Shown: positions 14,501-28,528 of the stretch, piece by piece
How positions within the stretch are numbered: the stretch's first letter is position 1
Layout: each line of letters begins with the position of its first letter
NCBI GenBank assembly: GCA_003260075.1
Contig: QLIY01000030.1
Span: 303,023-367,022 of the forward strand
Source: Phallusia mammillata
Taxonomy: Eukaryota > Chordata > Ascidiacea > Phlebobranchia > Ascidiidae
Direction: 5' to 3'
Length of the DNA: 64,000 bases
Program-made: the position numbers and the translations under genes
The notes under the pieces: generated by a model
Told to the model about the DNA's origin: nothing
Database searches by the model: none
The model's input: only the letters and a program-made list of their open reading frames with translations

Positions 14501-17500
14501 GTGTTACTTACTTGTTGGATTGTCGTTCAGAGTCGATGTGTGCCCCCCCCCCCATATAAAAACGGCATATTAAAAACACAAACTTCCAAATTACATCAAG
14601 ACTTAAGACTTGTTTTGATAAACCTGTACCCCCCCCCCCATATAAAAACGGCATATTAAAAACACAAACTTCCAAATTACATCAAGTCTTCAGACTTGTT
14701 TTAATCAACCTGTGTCATTTTACTTCGCAAAAGCAGCACTCGCTTTAAATCTAAACGGTCGTTGCTCCTTGCCTTATCGCCACGGACATATTGCATTCAT
14801 TTCAGTTGGTTGACCTGAAGCAACTTTAATTAGCATTCCCCTGTTTGCCTGAAAGCATGCGAGTTGCGTTGATTGGTCAAACGCGTCGTTTTTTTAGTTG
14901 CCAGGCGCTTCTGCGTTACTTACTTGTTGGCTTGTCGCCCCCCCCCCTAATTTCAGTGTACATACAGAAATATGTCTATATTTAAATGTCGTATAGTTTT
15001 CATACTTTCTTTTAACAAATTGATTTAAAATTGGTAACCAAGTTTCAAGTAGGTGTTTCCAAGCTGAACAATATACCTTTTTTTAAGCGAGAATATATTC
15101 ACTTTATACATGCTCAAGCAGTTCGGTTTTTGGTGGAGCCAATTTTCTAGTATTTCTAGGGTTCGTAACGATTTATCTCCGTAAAATTTCTTTTCCGCAG
15201 TGATGCAGATTTAGCCGATTCCGGCCACTACGAGTGCAGGGCGAAGAACAAGGCGGGAAGAGACAGCAAGGTTTTTCGTGTAAACGTCCGCCCCCCCCCC
15301 CCAGAGTCGATGTGTGCGGTTGTCTAAATTTGCTGGTCATAGTTTCAGTGTACATACAGAAATATATCTACATATAAATGTCGTATAGTTTTCAGACTTT
15401 TTAGCATTTTAAAAATTAATAACCAAAAATTTTTAACATTTTAAAATTAATAGCCAAGTTTCAATTAGGTGTTTCCAAGCTGAACAAGATACCAGCCTTT
15501 TTAGTGCGAGACTGTATTCACTTTATGCAAGCTCAAGCAGTTTTGTTAATGGTTGAGCTAATTTTCTTGTATCCAAAGGATTCGTAACAATTTATCACCC
15601 CAAAATTTTCTTTGCGACCAGTGATGCAGATTTAGCCGATTCCGGACACTACGAGTGCAGAGCGAAGAACAAGGCCGGAAGAGACAGCAAGGTTTTTCGC
15701 GTAAACGTTCGTGTTCCCCCGACCATCAGCGGACCTCCCTTCGAACGCCGCATTGCCATCAAAGACAGCGCGGTGGTGTTGCTATGCGACGCTAGGGGAA
15801 TACCCGAACCCGTAAGTACAATCAATTTGATTTCAATCATATTTTTATGAACTGGACTTTTCAAAAATAATTATTTTTGTGAAATTGTGTCGCTATGTTT
15901 TTTTTCACAAAGCCAAATCAACTCAACATAATAAGACAAACATTAACCGAAAAAAGAACCGTTTTTGAACCACTATTACACAAGAAGATATTTTTTTATC
16001 CAACATGCCTGTTGTATTGTTATGTACGGCTTGATTTTGTGAAATATTAAAGTTATGTAGAGAAACTGTATTAAGGTTAAAATTAATTTTTTTTCTAAAT
16101 AATTTTTCCAGACTTTGCAATGGGTTAAAGATGGCGTTCCGCTTGATCTGACAACAGTTAGCCACTCACTTATATCAGAAGGGAGACTCCTTATTTTGCT
16201 GACTGTGCAAACTAAAAACAACGGAGACTTTACTTGTGTTGCTACTAATGCGGTTGGAGAGGTAAGTGCAATAAAGAACTTATGTAATAAACAGATAATG
16301 TACTTGCATTAACAATATCGACTATTAGAACTGCCATATAGAATACAATTACGGTATACAAGCTTTGCGGCAGTTTTGTTTTTGGTAAAACTGTCTGAAG
16401 CTTACTTCATGCAAGAGACAAGAAAATTGTATTGAGGTTGTTTTGAGACATAATATTGGCCGTCAACATAAGAATCCTGCCTATAAAGCAAACGCATGTC
16501 GTTGAGTCTTCTTGGGCAAGAATGCTGTTTCTTCCAGGAAGTTTTTGTATAAATGCAACTTTGTCACAAAACCAATACAGAATTTTCTTAAATCGGGTCC
16601 GAAGGTTATTGGTTCGAACCCCGCCTTGCACATAACCACGTATTTTCTGTACCAGGCTCGCAAGACATACGAAGTAACGACCCACATCGCACCAGTGCTG
16701 CCCGACAGTGTGGGTCACATCACAGTAAACCGAGGTGAAAACGCCACCATCAGTTGTGAGGTTGATGCCGTTCCTCTACCCGATGTTCAATGGACGAAGA
16801 ACGGCGTCCCTGTCGCCCCAACACTGGTAAGTGACGTAAATGGTCGTGACGTAATAGTTACATGACGTAGCAACAGGATGACGTACCACGGCTGAAGATA
16901 GTATTGGATGACATTGTCGTGACATTGCAATAAGTTGATGTGCCGTGGCCTCTTGATTGTAGGTGACGTAACAGTCGCTTGACGTAGCTTATATTGGCCA
17001 ATGACGAGCATTGGGGTTGCGTAGCAATGAAATGGCGTCAAAGTTTGTTACAGGAATGTGACGTAACATTGGTATGTTGGTGACGTAGATATTTACATTC
17101 ATAATGTATTACGTTACATCGTTTGTGTTCAAACTTTTACGCAATACTGATAGATCACACAATGCCTGATCAGCTTGTAAATAACTTCATGGAATATGTC
17201 GGTTGATGAAAGTTAAACATTGGTTTAATACACAGGATGGGAAGATTGAATTTTTATCCAACGATCAAGTCCTCATCCTTAACGATGCACAAGAAGCGGA
17301 TGTTGGAAGTTATGTGTGCACAGTTTCAAATGATGCGGGAATCAAATCCAGGTCGGTTTTTGATGTTAAAATAAATAAATTTATGCCATCCCAACTCCTG
17401 TAATCGCGAACTGGTCAAATAGAAAGTCTTATTTTGTTAGCATCATGGTATTTGGTGTTGATGATTATTGGGTTTGACATTGTACCTTGTAAATGTGGCT

Positions 17501-18878
17501 GATTATTGCATTGTATAGACGTTTATTGATAGTTGAAGCCTAACCTTTTTCTGCTCTTTGCGAATAACCGGAACAATTTTAGTATCAAACAATTAACCAC
17601 TGTTCCCTATATGCAATTAAGCGGAATTTGCGAATAACTGAAACGGTCTGCAGTTAACTTTGGGTGATAACTTAAATGTTCGTCTGCAGAAATTTCCAAG
17701 TATCAGTGAACGTTTCCCCGAACATATTCGGTGCAGATGTGAGGAATCGAACCACAAACCTCGGTAGCTCTCTTACGCTCTCTTGCGACGTGTACGCCGT
17801 TCCCCAGGCAACCATCACGTGGATGAAGGACGGAGCTTTGCTGAGAACTGACGAGCGCGTCACCTTGCGGTCGAGTGGTACCATCTTGCAAATCGGTAGG
17901 TGGCGCTAATTAGCCTGATGATGTGTTTTAGAGTGGAGGATTAAAAATTAAACACTTGGTAAAAATCTAGGATCACTACATTGCCTAAAAACTAATTTGA
18001 TCAAAAACATGAACTGACAGAGATTTTTCTAGCAGTTTTGTATTGATCAAAGATCTATTTATAAACTAAACTGTATTAATGTAAAAACGTCGAGCCAAGC
18101 ATTTCTCATCATCACCAACTGCTCTGATGAGAGGTAAAGGTAGAAACAGTGTGCACTGTCTGCAACTTAAACTGTATTAGTTTAATTTGAGCTGATTTGC
18201 GTTTTACGTGGGAAGGACAAAACCCATTTATGAGGCATGAGAGTCAATCATGTAACCCCCCCCCCTAATTTGAGCTGATTTGCGTTTTACGTGGGAAGGA
18301 CAAAACCCATTTAGCAAGCACGAGAGTCGATCATGTATTCATTTTTATATTTCACAGGCAAAACCGAGGAATATGACACAGGAGCTTATGTGTGTCATGC
18401 ATCGAACATTGTCGGTGAAGATAATCAGATCACTAATCTGCGAATAAACGGTGAGAAAAACAATTCCAAGTTAGAACCGTCCCCCCCCCCCCTCGGTGAA
18501 GATAATCAGATCACTAATCTGCGAATAAACGGTGAGAAAACCTTTTGTTGGTGCTTTTGATTTCAAGAAAAGCTAACTACAAATATCCCCCATATTAACA
18601 TTCCATAAAATATTAGCGCTAAATAATCTTACAAAAAAAATTCTGATGACAAGCATGACAGAGAAACATTCAAACAGTACACATTTAACACAGCTCTAGG
18701 ATATTAATTGCCATGGTAAATACTAAATTTCCCCCCCCCCCTGTCAGTCGGTTCTGTCACAAAAGTCATATTTTTCAGCCGGTTCTGTTGGTCAAATTGA
18801 CAGTAACCAGTAAGGCTAACCGGTTAGCTGATCTCATATCATTTCGTGTGACGGTTTTATAGAACTGCGAACCGGCTA

Positions 18879-18969
<91 letters not shown>

Positions 18970-21900
18970 ACAAAAAGTCAATTGACAGTAACCAGTAATG
19001 CTAACCGGTTCGCTGATATCATTTCGTGTGACGGTCTTATAGAACTGGTGCGAACCGGCTGAATCCCACCTGGATGTGTATAGTTGTTGAAATGGGATGC
19101 TAGATTCTTTTTATATTCGGCAATTAATCTTGACATTATTACTTATTACGCATAAAAACATGTTGCTTTTTACAAACATATTCGCAATTGCATTTATTTA
19201 ATTATCAGCAAAAACTATGTCAAACTTTTCTTTTGTTTGTAATTTTAGTCCCACCCGCAATTGTGACGTCATCAAGAAACGTTGACGTCATACAGGATGA
19301 CGACACGCGTCTGGAATGTTTAGTGACGGGAATCCCCCACCCTGTGGTTCAATGGTATAAGAACGGCGTGATTGTGACGTCAGACTCGCATGATAATCTC
19401 CTTTTATCGGATGAGGGGCAGGCGCTCACTATTGTTTCAGCTCAGGTAGAAAATATTTTTTACAAATAATGTTTTAGTCTGTACTTTTTTTCTGTCTAGC
19501 GCTTGTTTGTTCCATGTGCTTGGTCAAGAAAGAGTGCTTTAAAACTATTCAAATTTACACACATGTTAGTTAGTTTTCCAAAGTTGATTATTTCAAAATT
19601 TGACCAAAACGTGAGACTTTAACTGTGGACTTTTAATGATTAGTTAAACATAAAAAATCGAAAGAAAAATTATGAGCCCTTGTTTAACGGTTTAATCAAG
19701 ACTGAAAGAATCTAAACCTAATGTAATTGAACAGTCAGGGCAAGCTTCGGAATAACGTATCAGATGTTACGACAAATGTGAACCGATTTTTACATATTTT
19801 GTTTTGTTAAATCTGGAATTTTTTGTCAAGAACTGGCGACATCAATATACGTATATTTGTAGTGACTGATTTTGTTTCAATTTGGTACGAATCCGCTCAG
19901 TTTCAGTCTTGATTTTGCTGCAAGTAGGCGATTTTAACCCCGATTTTGTGAAAATTATTTCGGCAAAATGGCTTTATAATTGTGCAACAAACTTTTCCAG
20001 GTACCAGACGGTGTCGAATACATTTGTGAAGCGAATAACGTAGCTGGAACCGAAACAGCAAACTTCTTTGTCAGAGTTCTGGTTCCTCCAGTGATGAGAG
20101 AGCAAGATGAAATTCCACATACAGAGGTAAGTTAAAAAATGACAATGTCCGAGAGTTGTTGGTTGGAATCTCAACCATATGTTGTTGTAATAGTTATTGC
20201 TACGTTTCAATGAGTATTTATTGGTGGTTCTAGCCTTTACTATGAATTTGTCAATGATAAATGTTATTAACTATCACGCCAAATTACTGCAGATTTTTTA
20301 GTTATATACAAGCCTGTAACGTTACTGTTCTTCTCCCATTCAACAGATTCTCGCAGGTGAACTGACAACTTTTGAGTGTCCCGTCGAAGGGGGATACCCC
20401 ACACCTGAGATTCGATGGCTGAAGAATTCGCGAGCCGTTGAACTTTCAGATCGAGTTCAAATGTTGGCGGGAGGAAGACAACTTCGTATCTTAAACGCTC
20501 ATGTAAGTTGGGGTGTGAACAACAACAACAACCAATGTTGGGTTATCACAGTACGCCAGGCCCATTGAAGGCGTTATACCGAATCAGCCAGTCTCCCAAG
20601 CTATCCCATATATGGCAAGACGAAGACTAGAAAACTCTAGCCTGCGGTGAGATTCAAACCCACTACAGGGGTCTTTGCGGAGGTCGCGCCAACTGAGCTA
20701 CATTGGCTCAAGTCAAATCACAAGCTCCGTTGTCCGCCTTGTTTGTTACACGTGTCAGCTTCGTAGTAGGGGTTTGCCAGTGCGATCTTATCACCTAAGA
20801 TGAATATATGCATACTGAGATCAGTCCTCAGGCGTACATGTGGATGTTGACTTAGATAGAAAGTTGGAAGTTTGTCTTTTAAGTTGAATAAACATAGACA
20901 TATGACGACACAAGTATTGCCGAGTGTAAAGTCAGGAGCTCTACGGATGATTTTAACTAATCATCTATGTTTTAATCAATACAAACCATTTTAGGAAGAT
21001 TTGATTTTAATCAAGATATTTAAAGACTTGTTTGCGGATTCCTGTGATTCTACCTGCTGAAATATATTGCAATATGCATATGAATTACTTTAAAACGATC
21101 GTAAATTGATAACAACATTCTTACAGGAGACAGACAGTGCAACTTACAGCTGTGTGGCATTGAATCAAGCTGGAAGTGCAAGCAGCAGTTTTCTACTTGA
21201 CGTTTACGGTGAGTGTAAAATGTGAAACAAGAATAATAATAAAATATTTCACTGACAATGGTCGTCTGCCGCCTCTCTTGATTTTGTATATTTGATAATA
21301 AGTGAAGACAGTTCCGTTGGTCACCGCCCTGTTACACAGGCTGATTCCTGTAGTCCAGTGGTGGCCAACCTATGGCGCATTGCCTTCTTTTGATAATCAT
21401 GAAAATCAAATTAATAAACTAATAAATAAATAAAGTAAGCCAGCCCTATTAATTATATACATATATATTCATGCACAACATTATTCAAACATATCTTTAT
21501 TTCCACTATTCTTCTTGCAGTTAAAAATATGAAAAAAATATAATCACCAGTCACCACGTTTTTTGTCAGTTTACAATTGCTGCTCGTTCCGGTCAAAGTA
21601 TATCTAAAACACAAGTAGTCCAACCCATTGTTACGCGATAGAGCGTCATGGACGCCATTTTGTGTCCAAATGAATACAGCAGGTATAGAGAAAAACACAT
21701 AAATATGGCGCATCCAACACAGTATGTTAAAAAGTTGGCGAATGGTATGTAGAAGGTTGGCCCCCCCTGCTATCCTTGTATTACAAGTTGGTGGTTGCTG
21801 GTAGATTATACTTACACATTTATTTTTGGGATATGCTGTTTGCACTTTTTATTTTTCAGTAAGTGAGCAGATAGCTTACCGATTTGACAGCTGTGATTTA

Positions 21901-24900
21901 TACATTGCGTTTTTCTTTCTTTTTTATCAGAGTTGTCGATTTTTGCTTTGCTTTCCTAAATAATACCTGAAGTCACTGCTAATGTTCGTATATTTTCAGT
22001 TCCACCCATGTTCCTCTCGCCCGAATCGGATGAGATCACGGTATTTGTCGGACAACCAATTATGCTGGATTGCTCGGTTATCGGAATTCCAACACCAGGG
22101 GTCTCATGGAGCAAGGTAAGTGACGTAATTACTTGTTACGTCATATGCGGTCTATCTGTCAGGTCTTTGTATGTTGTTCACTAATGTACTCCGTTTTTGT
22201 AAGTTTAAAACGTTGACAATGTAAAAGTCCCGGCTAGACTCTTATTTTATGTTTAATTTTTTAATTTTTTTAATTAAGAAAAAAGGGATGCCAAACGCAG
22301 TTGCCAAAATTTGGTAAATTGGGTAAAAAGACGGTCGATTTTGTTGGTTTTCCACTAGTTTTTTTCTCTTTCTTATAGTTAAAGTTTCGTTCTCTGGGTC
22401 TCCGAGTTAAATTTAACACTGCTAACGTTGAATAACTTGCATTTTGCGAAATAGAAGAGCATCGTTTGCTCTGTCAAAGAATTTAATAAAAAGATTTTGA
22501 CCGAAAACATTTTTGTTAAATGTTCAGGACGAATCTCCTCTTCGTGACATCACAGGTAATCCTGCGGACCGGGTTCGAACCTTGCTCGAGTCGCAGCAGA
22601 TTTTTATCAGCAGTGCTGTAGTGGGAGACACTGGATTGTACAGTTGTATGGCAAATTCTATTGCTGGGAATGAGAACAAAGACTTTGATGTGAAAGTTTA
22701 TGGTGAGTTGTTTTGTGTACAATTCAAAAAACGTCGATTTGAGACAGTCAGCCCATTTATAACTATGTACACAATAACTACCGATCATAAAAATCGGAGA
22801 AATTATATTTTATTTTCACCCACTCCAGATCGCACGCGTATTGACGGCTCCGACCGAACCGAACGAATCAGTGTGAACGTGGGCGACGTAATAAGCTTGA
22901 TTTGTGACGCAACAGCCGTCCCTATTCCGGTGGTCACGTGGTCAAAGAACGATCAGCCTTTGGTCGACAGCACGAGGATTTCTGATGACGGAGGTCGAAT
23001 GTTTGTGGCAAGCGCTCAGGTAATATTGAGTTTTATTCAATTAAAAGTATTCACTTAATTTAAATAAAACAAATAATGTCAAAAAGATGTCAGGATTTAT
23101 ATCCTAACGTTTTGTTTGTTGTTTGATACAAAATAGCTTAGTCTTTTTATCAAATATTTTCATCCATTTCATCAACGAAAAATAAACATTTTTTTTAACC
23201 TTAATAAATTTTCCAAAAAGTATTACTTTGTTGGTTTTATTAAGTTATTAAATCACTTTTTTGTGCTTTAAAATAGTATTAAGTAACAGGGATGCCAGAA
23301 TTTATGTGCTTGAAGCGTCCGTTTATTTCAATCGCAAATAATAGAATGACGCGTCAAACCAAACGCATAGCAAATGTGCGCACCAAACGAAAAAGGCAAA
23401 CGTCACGCTTCGTAAGAAATAAATAAGCGACAGGGGTCGCTACATGCTAACGGATGCTGTTTTGGAACTTAAAGGTCAAGTCCTTTCATTTTCTCAACGA
23501 TAAATAATTTGTTTTTTAAATCCCTAAATTTTTAGTGCATTCTTTTTCCATTTTCTTAAACCTTCAGTTTGTTAAACAAAAACTGTTAATAAAATAGCCA
23601 CAGTGATCTTTACTTTAGAATGTTAACATAATAATATATTGTAATAGTTAATAACTTTGTTCTTTTATTCCAGCTTTCAGACGAAGGAACTTACACTTGT
23701 CTCGCTACGTCACCCGCCGGAACAGTCGAAAAGGATTATGACGTCACAGTGAACCTTCCCCCCACAATCGACAGTGCAGATCGCAACGTCACAGCGGTTG
23801 TGGGCGATGACGTCATACTGGAATGTCGCTCCGATGCGGTTCCACCCCCCACTTGGACTTGGTTCAAAAACGGAAGACAGGTGGAAGAAAATAAATTGGA
23901 GAAAACCTTGAAATAATTTGTTTCCTACTTAAATTTTACCGATAGATTTGAAATCCGACAGTCAAATATAGAAACTTTATTTTAGGCTATAGGATTTAAA
24001 TTGGGTTTCAATATAGTTACAGAAAATAGGACGAGGCCCAGTAAAACATAAACTAAACTAAAAAAGTGAACTTTACTTACTAAAACCGCTTGAATTTTAC
24101 CCGTGAGGCATTTTTTGTGTCGTTTTTTTTCTGCCAATTGCATTAGAAACTTGGGCCATGCTCAAAATATTGATTATTTCATTACATGGAAAATATTTCA
24201 CAGTTAAACAACGAAGGGCGATTTTTGACGCTTCTTGATGTACAAGTTTCAGAAACAGGAGATTACACGTGTATCGCATCCAACATTGCAGGTAATGTGT
24301 AAAGTCACATGTTTATCTTCCTTTGGTTGTCCACTTATTCATTTCGAAAGAAAGTTTACCAGCTGATAGATGTAGGTTGTAGATGTGGAATCTGTTTCCT
24401 TAGATGTAATAGACCTAGTGATTATCCTCTTTGACTTGTAATGGCCCCTTCATTTAGTTGGTCTTTTAATCGTCAGAGAGCTCTCTGGTAGTTAGTTTGA
24501 AATTAAATTACCTGTTGAGTCTGTGCATAGTGTTCCTTAGTTGTTTCCTAAAATATCCTTGTATTTTTGTTCTTGGTGCTAAAGAACATGATAAATCAAA
24601 TTAACAGTTTTGCTGTATGTTCAAAATTTCACTTGTACAGTGGTTGCTTTCAAGTAACAAATTTACCACAACTTTACAGGTACAACTTCTCAGGATATTC
24701 ATTTATCAGTTTACGAGCCTCCGACAATCGACAGCGGACTAACTGACATCACTGCGACGCTAGGTGACACTATTAAGCTCCCGTGTGTTGCGAGAGGAGT
24801 TCCTATCCCTGAAGTAAGTTCATTTCAACCATTGTATTGTTTGCTTTATCGATTCCTGACAAACGATGTTTTGTAATGGAACTTATTCAATTTGAGCTCC

Positions 24901-27900
24901 CTGGTTGTTTTGTTTTTAAAAAGTTTGTTGTAAAAATATAGTTTTGACGCTTTTAGAGGGCTTGTGTATGGTTTGTACACGCTTTACTGATGATAGAAAC
25001 CACGATTGTTGAATGATTTGCAATAATTTCCAAAAATTGTCTTTTCATAAAGCATTCTTGTCGGGTTATTTTCGAATGAAATCTTTCTTTGATAACATCA
25101 TAAAACCAAAAGTTATTTTCATAACAACAATTTTGTAAATTTCTTACCGACAGCTTTAAAAAGACACACAAACACATTTTAAGTCAATTTTAAAAATCTG
25201 CGAAACTTCAGGTATCTTGGAGAAAAGACAGCACTCTCATATCCAGCAACAACACACCTGCAAGATTCGATTTCCATCTATCCGGTTCCGTCATTGTGGA
25301 ATCGGTTCAGGTTGATGACGCAGGTCGTTACGTGTGTCTAGTATCAAACGGAGCCGGATCCGCCCGAAGAATAATCGAGCTTGACGTACAAGGTAATAAT
25401 TATGACGTAACAAAAGTACTAATTATGACGTAACTGCTGACCAGGTCAATGATGAAAAAACTCTGGCTAAGATTAAAAAGAAATTGTATTTTTGCCCAGA
25501 CGAACAATTATAATCAGCAATTCCTAACGATTTCTCGTGATACACCAGTATAGTTTCTGTCGTTTGAGATCCACAGTTTTAGAAATGGACGTCTAAAAGG
25601 TTCAAAGTTTTCAATCTTTTTTTTTCTTAAGTTCCACCAAACATTCTTCCTGGAGCAACCAACGTCACAGCGAACGTGAATAACCCCGTGACCCTGGATT
25701 GCGAGGTCACCGGTCTTCCACGACCCGAAGTAACCTGGACAAAGAACGGAGAAGAGATTGACGTGAGGGGAGACCCTTCGATCAGGTGGAGAACATTTTT
25801 ACAAAATTTGTTGGAACATAAACTAACCTACAGTAAATATTAATAAATCCTAAAGCAAATATCAATGCCTTGTTTTGTGATATGTCGAAGAAAGCAACAT
25901 ATGCTGTTAATACGAGTATACCCATTTTTTTACACATTTTGCAACAGATAATTAGTCTATTTAAGTAAAACATTTTTTATTTCAAACCATCAAAAATGAA
26001 AAACCAAAATATTGTCAAACATATTGGCTTAATGTTTTGGCCAACCGAAGACTTTGATATAAATTTACTTAACAACACTAAAGTTTAATGTTGTCATGTC
26101 TTGTTATCCGTGAAAAATCGTAGTTGTCAATATGAAAGCATCGAGCCAATAAATGATAAGTAAGCCACAGACAGTGCACAATGTTTTGACCTATAAGCGT
26201 TTCATCAGTGCAGCTGGTGAGAAGAAATTGGCCACATGAGCTAGTTCTACGAAGAAACCATTACACGTATTAGTTGTATTTCCAAACTTACATGCTTTTT
26301 ATCGACAGTTTACTGGGCAGTGGATCACTACGTATTGCTTCAGCTTCTGTGACTGATACTGGATATTACAGATGTCAGGTCTCAAACCCGGCTGGTCACA
26401 TATACAGGGATGTTACGTTGTTTGTGCAAGGTGCGTTCTTGTTAACTAGTGATTGCATGAGTTCTGCATGGTAAAATATTTGAACCAATAAATACCTAGG
26501 ATTGTTGTTAACTTGTATTTGTATGTGCTATGTAGGTTTAAATAATGTAAGTGTTTACCTTGAAAAATCATACAAGTATCTGTTCCGTCTTGTTTTATGA
26601 TAATGCCGGCTTTTAAAATCTACTGTGTCTGATGTATATTTTTTTGTATTCACTAAGTATGCATGTTTTATAACCCAAGCGTGTCCTAAGCAAAATACGT
26701 CGATTTTAACAACTACCAATTTCTGTATTTCGAAAATATTGGTTATTGTGTTTTTGTTAATTTTAACTAAACGAAGCATGACGACAACAGCGATTGTTTA
26801 ATTGATGGCAATAGAATGTGCTCACTATATACAATACCTCTAGCAGTTTTGTTTTTGTTTTTAACTACTTTTCAAATCAATACATAGTGTTCTTAAAAAT
26901 AGCCTCCAAGTTTTTTGTACATTGGCCCAAAACATTGCTGATATAATTTAACTTCACAAATTATAGCACATTGTATTTTATCATTCAGTCGCTCCCGGAA
27001 TATCGGACGCACCCACTGAATACGTCAGACAACCAAACGTTTATCTGCGAATCCCTTGTGACGTCACAGGCACGCCCCAGCCGGAAGTGACGTGGCAGCA
27101 GAACGGACGTGACATCGACAAGTAAGTTACCAGTGTCTTTAATTGAAAAAATATATTGTTTAAATTAATAAACAAAAGTCAAAAAAAACTATTATTATAA
27201 AAAAAACTTTTAAAAAAATTATGTACACAATCTTTCTTTTTTTAAAATTTGTCTATTTGATTTGTTAACCAAGAATTGGTTTCATTCCGAATAATAAAAA
27301 AAAAAAAAAAAAAAAAACAGAATGACAGCAATAAATTATTTTTTCAGTTTTGGAAACATATTTGGCAGCACATGTATGGGTGATTGACTAAATTGCTCCT
27401 ATGTTCTGAATTTTTTTTCTAGTTTGGACGACATTTATATTGACTCAACAAACGGTCTCGTATTTCCTTCCATCAGTTTATCTCATGATGCAACTTATAC
27501 TTGCACAGCAATCAATATGGCAGGTTTGTGGCAAATGTATTATCCCTAGCCGTATAGAGAAACAAAATTGAAGTGTTTACAAAAAGTAAAACACGGCAAT
27601 GTCGCTTTTAGGTTTTTAATGTATTCTTTGAATAATTTTACACACACTGGTGCATAGCAGCAAAAGCCCCCAATGCTGCACTCCCAAAATTCTGTTCTGT
27701 CTTTGCAAGTTGGCTTTTACGATAGGATTCCAATAACGTTTTAAATTAGGTTTAATATGCCACAACAGTATTGTCGAATAAGGTATGTTTCAGTTTATGC
27801 CAAAGACTTTTGCTTTCAAATAAATTTGCTTGAAACACCACAATTAATTTGACTGTGGACAACTAGAAACAACAATTCAACATCAATTAAATATCTTCTT

Positions 27901-28472
27901 AAATTGACCTCCTCAACTCTTTTGAACTTTGCCGCTTGGTGTCCAGGGAGCGCGAGTTATGACGTCGCCTTACAAGTGCGGATTCCACCGAACATCCGTG
28001 ACACTCAGACCAACTGGACAGTGTTCGAAGGCGACTCTATGTCGCTACCTTGCGACGTGTTTGGCGTCCCAACACCGACCGTTACGTGGCGCAAAGGAGC
28101 AACTGTTGTGGAAAGGGGAGGAGACAGGCTGGTTTATCTCAATGACAACAGTTTGCTGATTAGTTTAGCAGAGGTGAAGTCAAGTTTCCTATCATTACGT
28201 TTATTTACTTGTCTGGAAAACTTCAACGCTGGGTTTGTGTTATTTTTTATTTATCTCAGTATAGTTTCTGCAACAGAAGTAAATACATTACAAGTTTTTG
28301 GCAAATATTTAAAATACGCACGTGTTGGGTATTGCACCCCTGACAGACCCAGCTTTACAACTTAGGCAGCGACTTGGCTGAATGATCCAGGGCGCTTGGC
28401 CTATTTCCAAACGTAATTGAAAGCGTCCTGGGTTCGAATATCGTGAAACAAAGACTAAAAGTAATCTTGTTT

Positions 28473-28528
<56 letters not shown>

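Noticed and set aside
16590-16640. B-box-like TTGGTTCGAACCCCGCC in the intron before exon 16656
   Set aside because: No matching A box or acceptor stem found; at most a SINE remnant.
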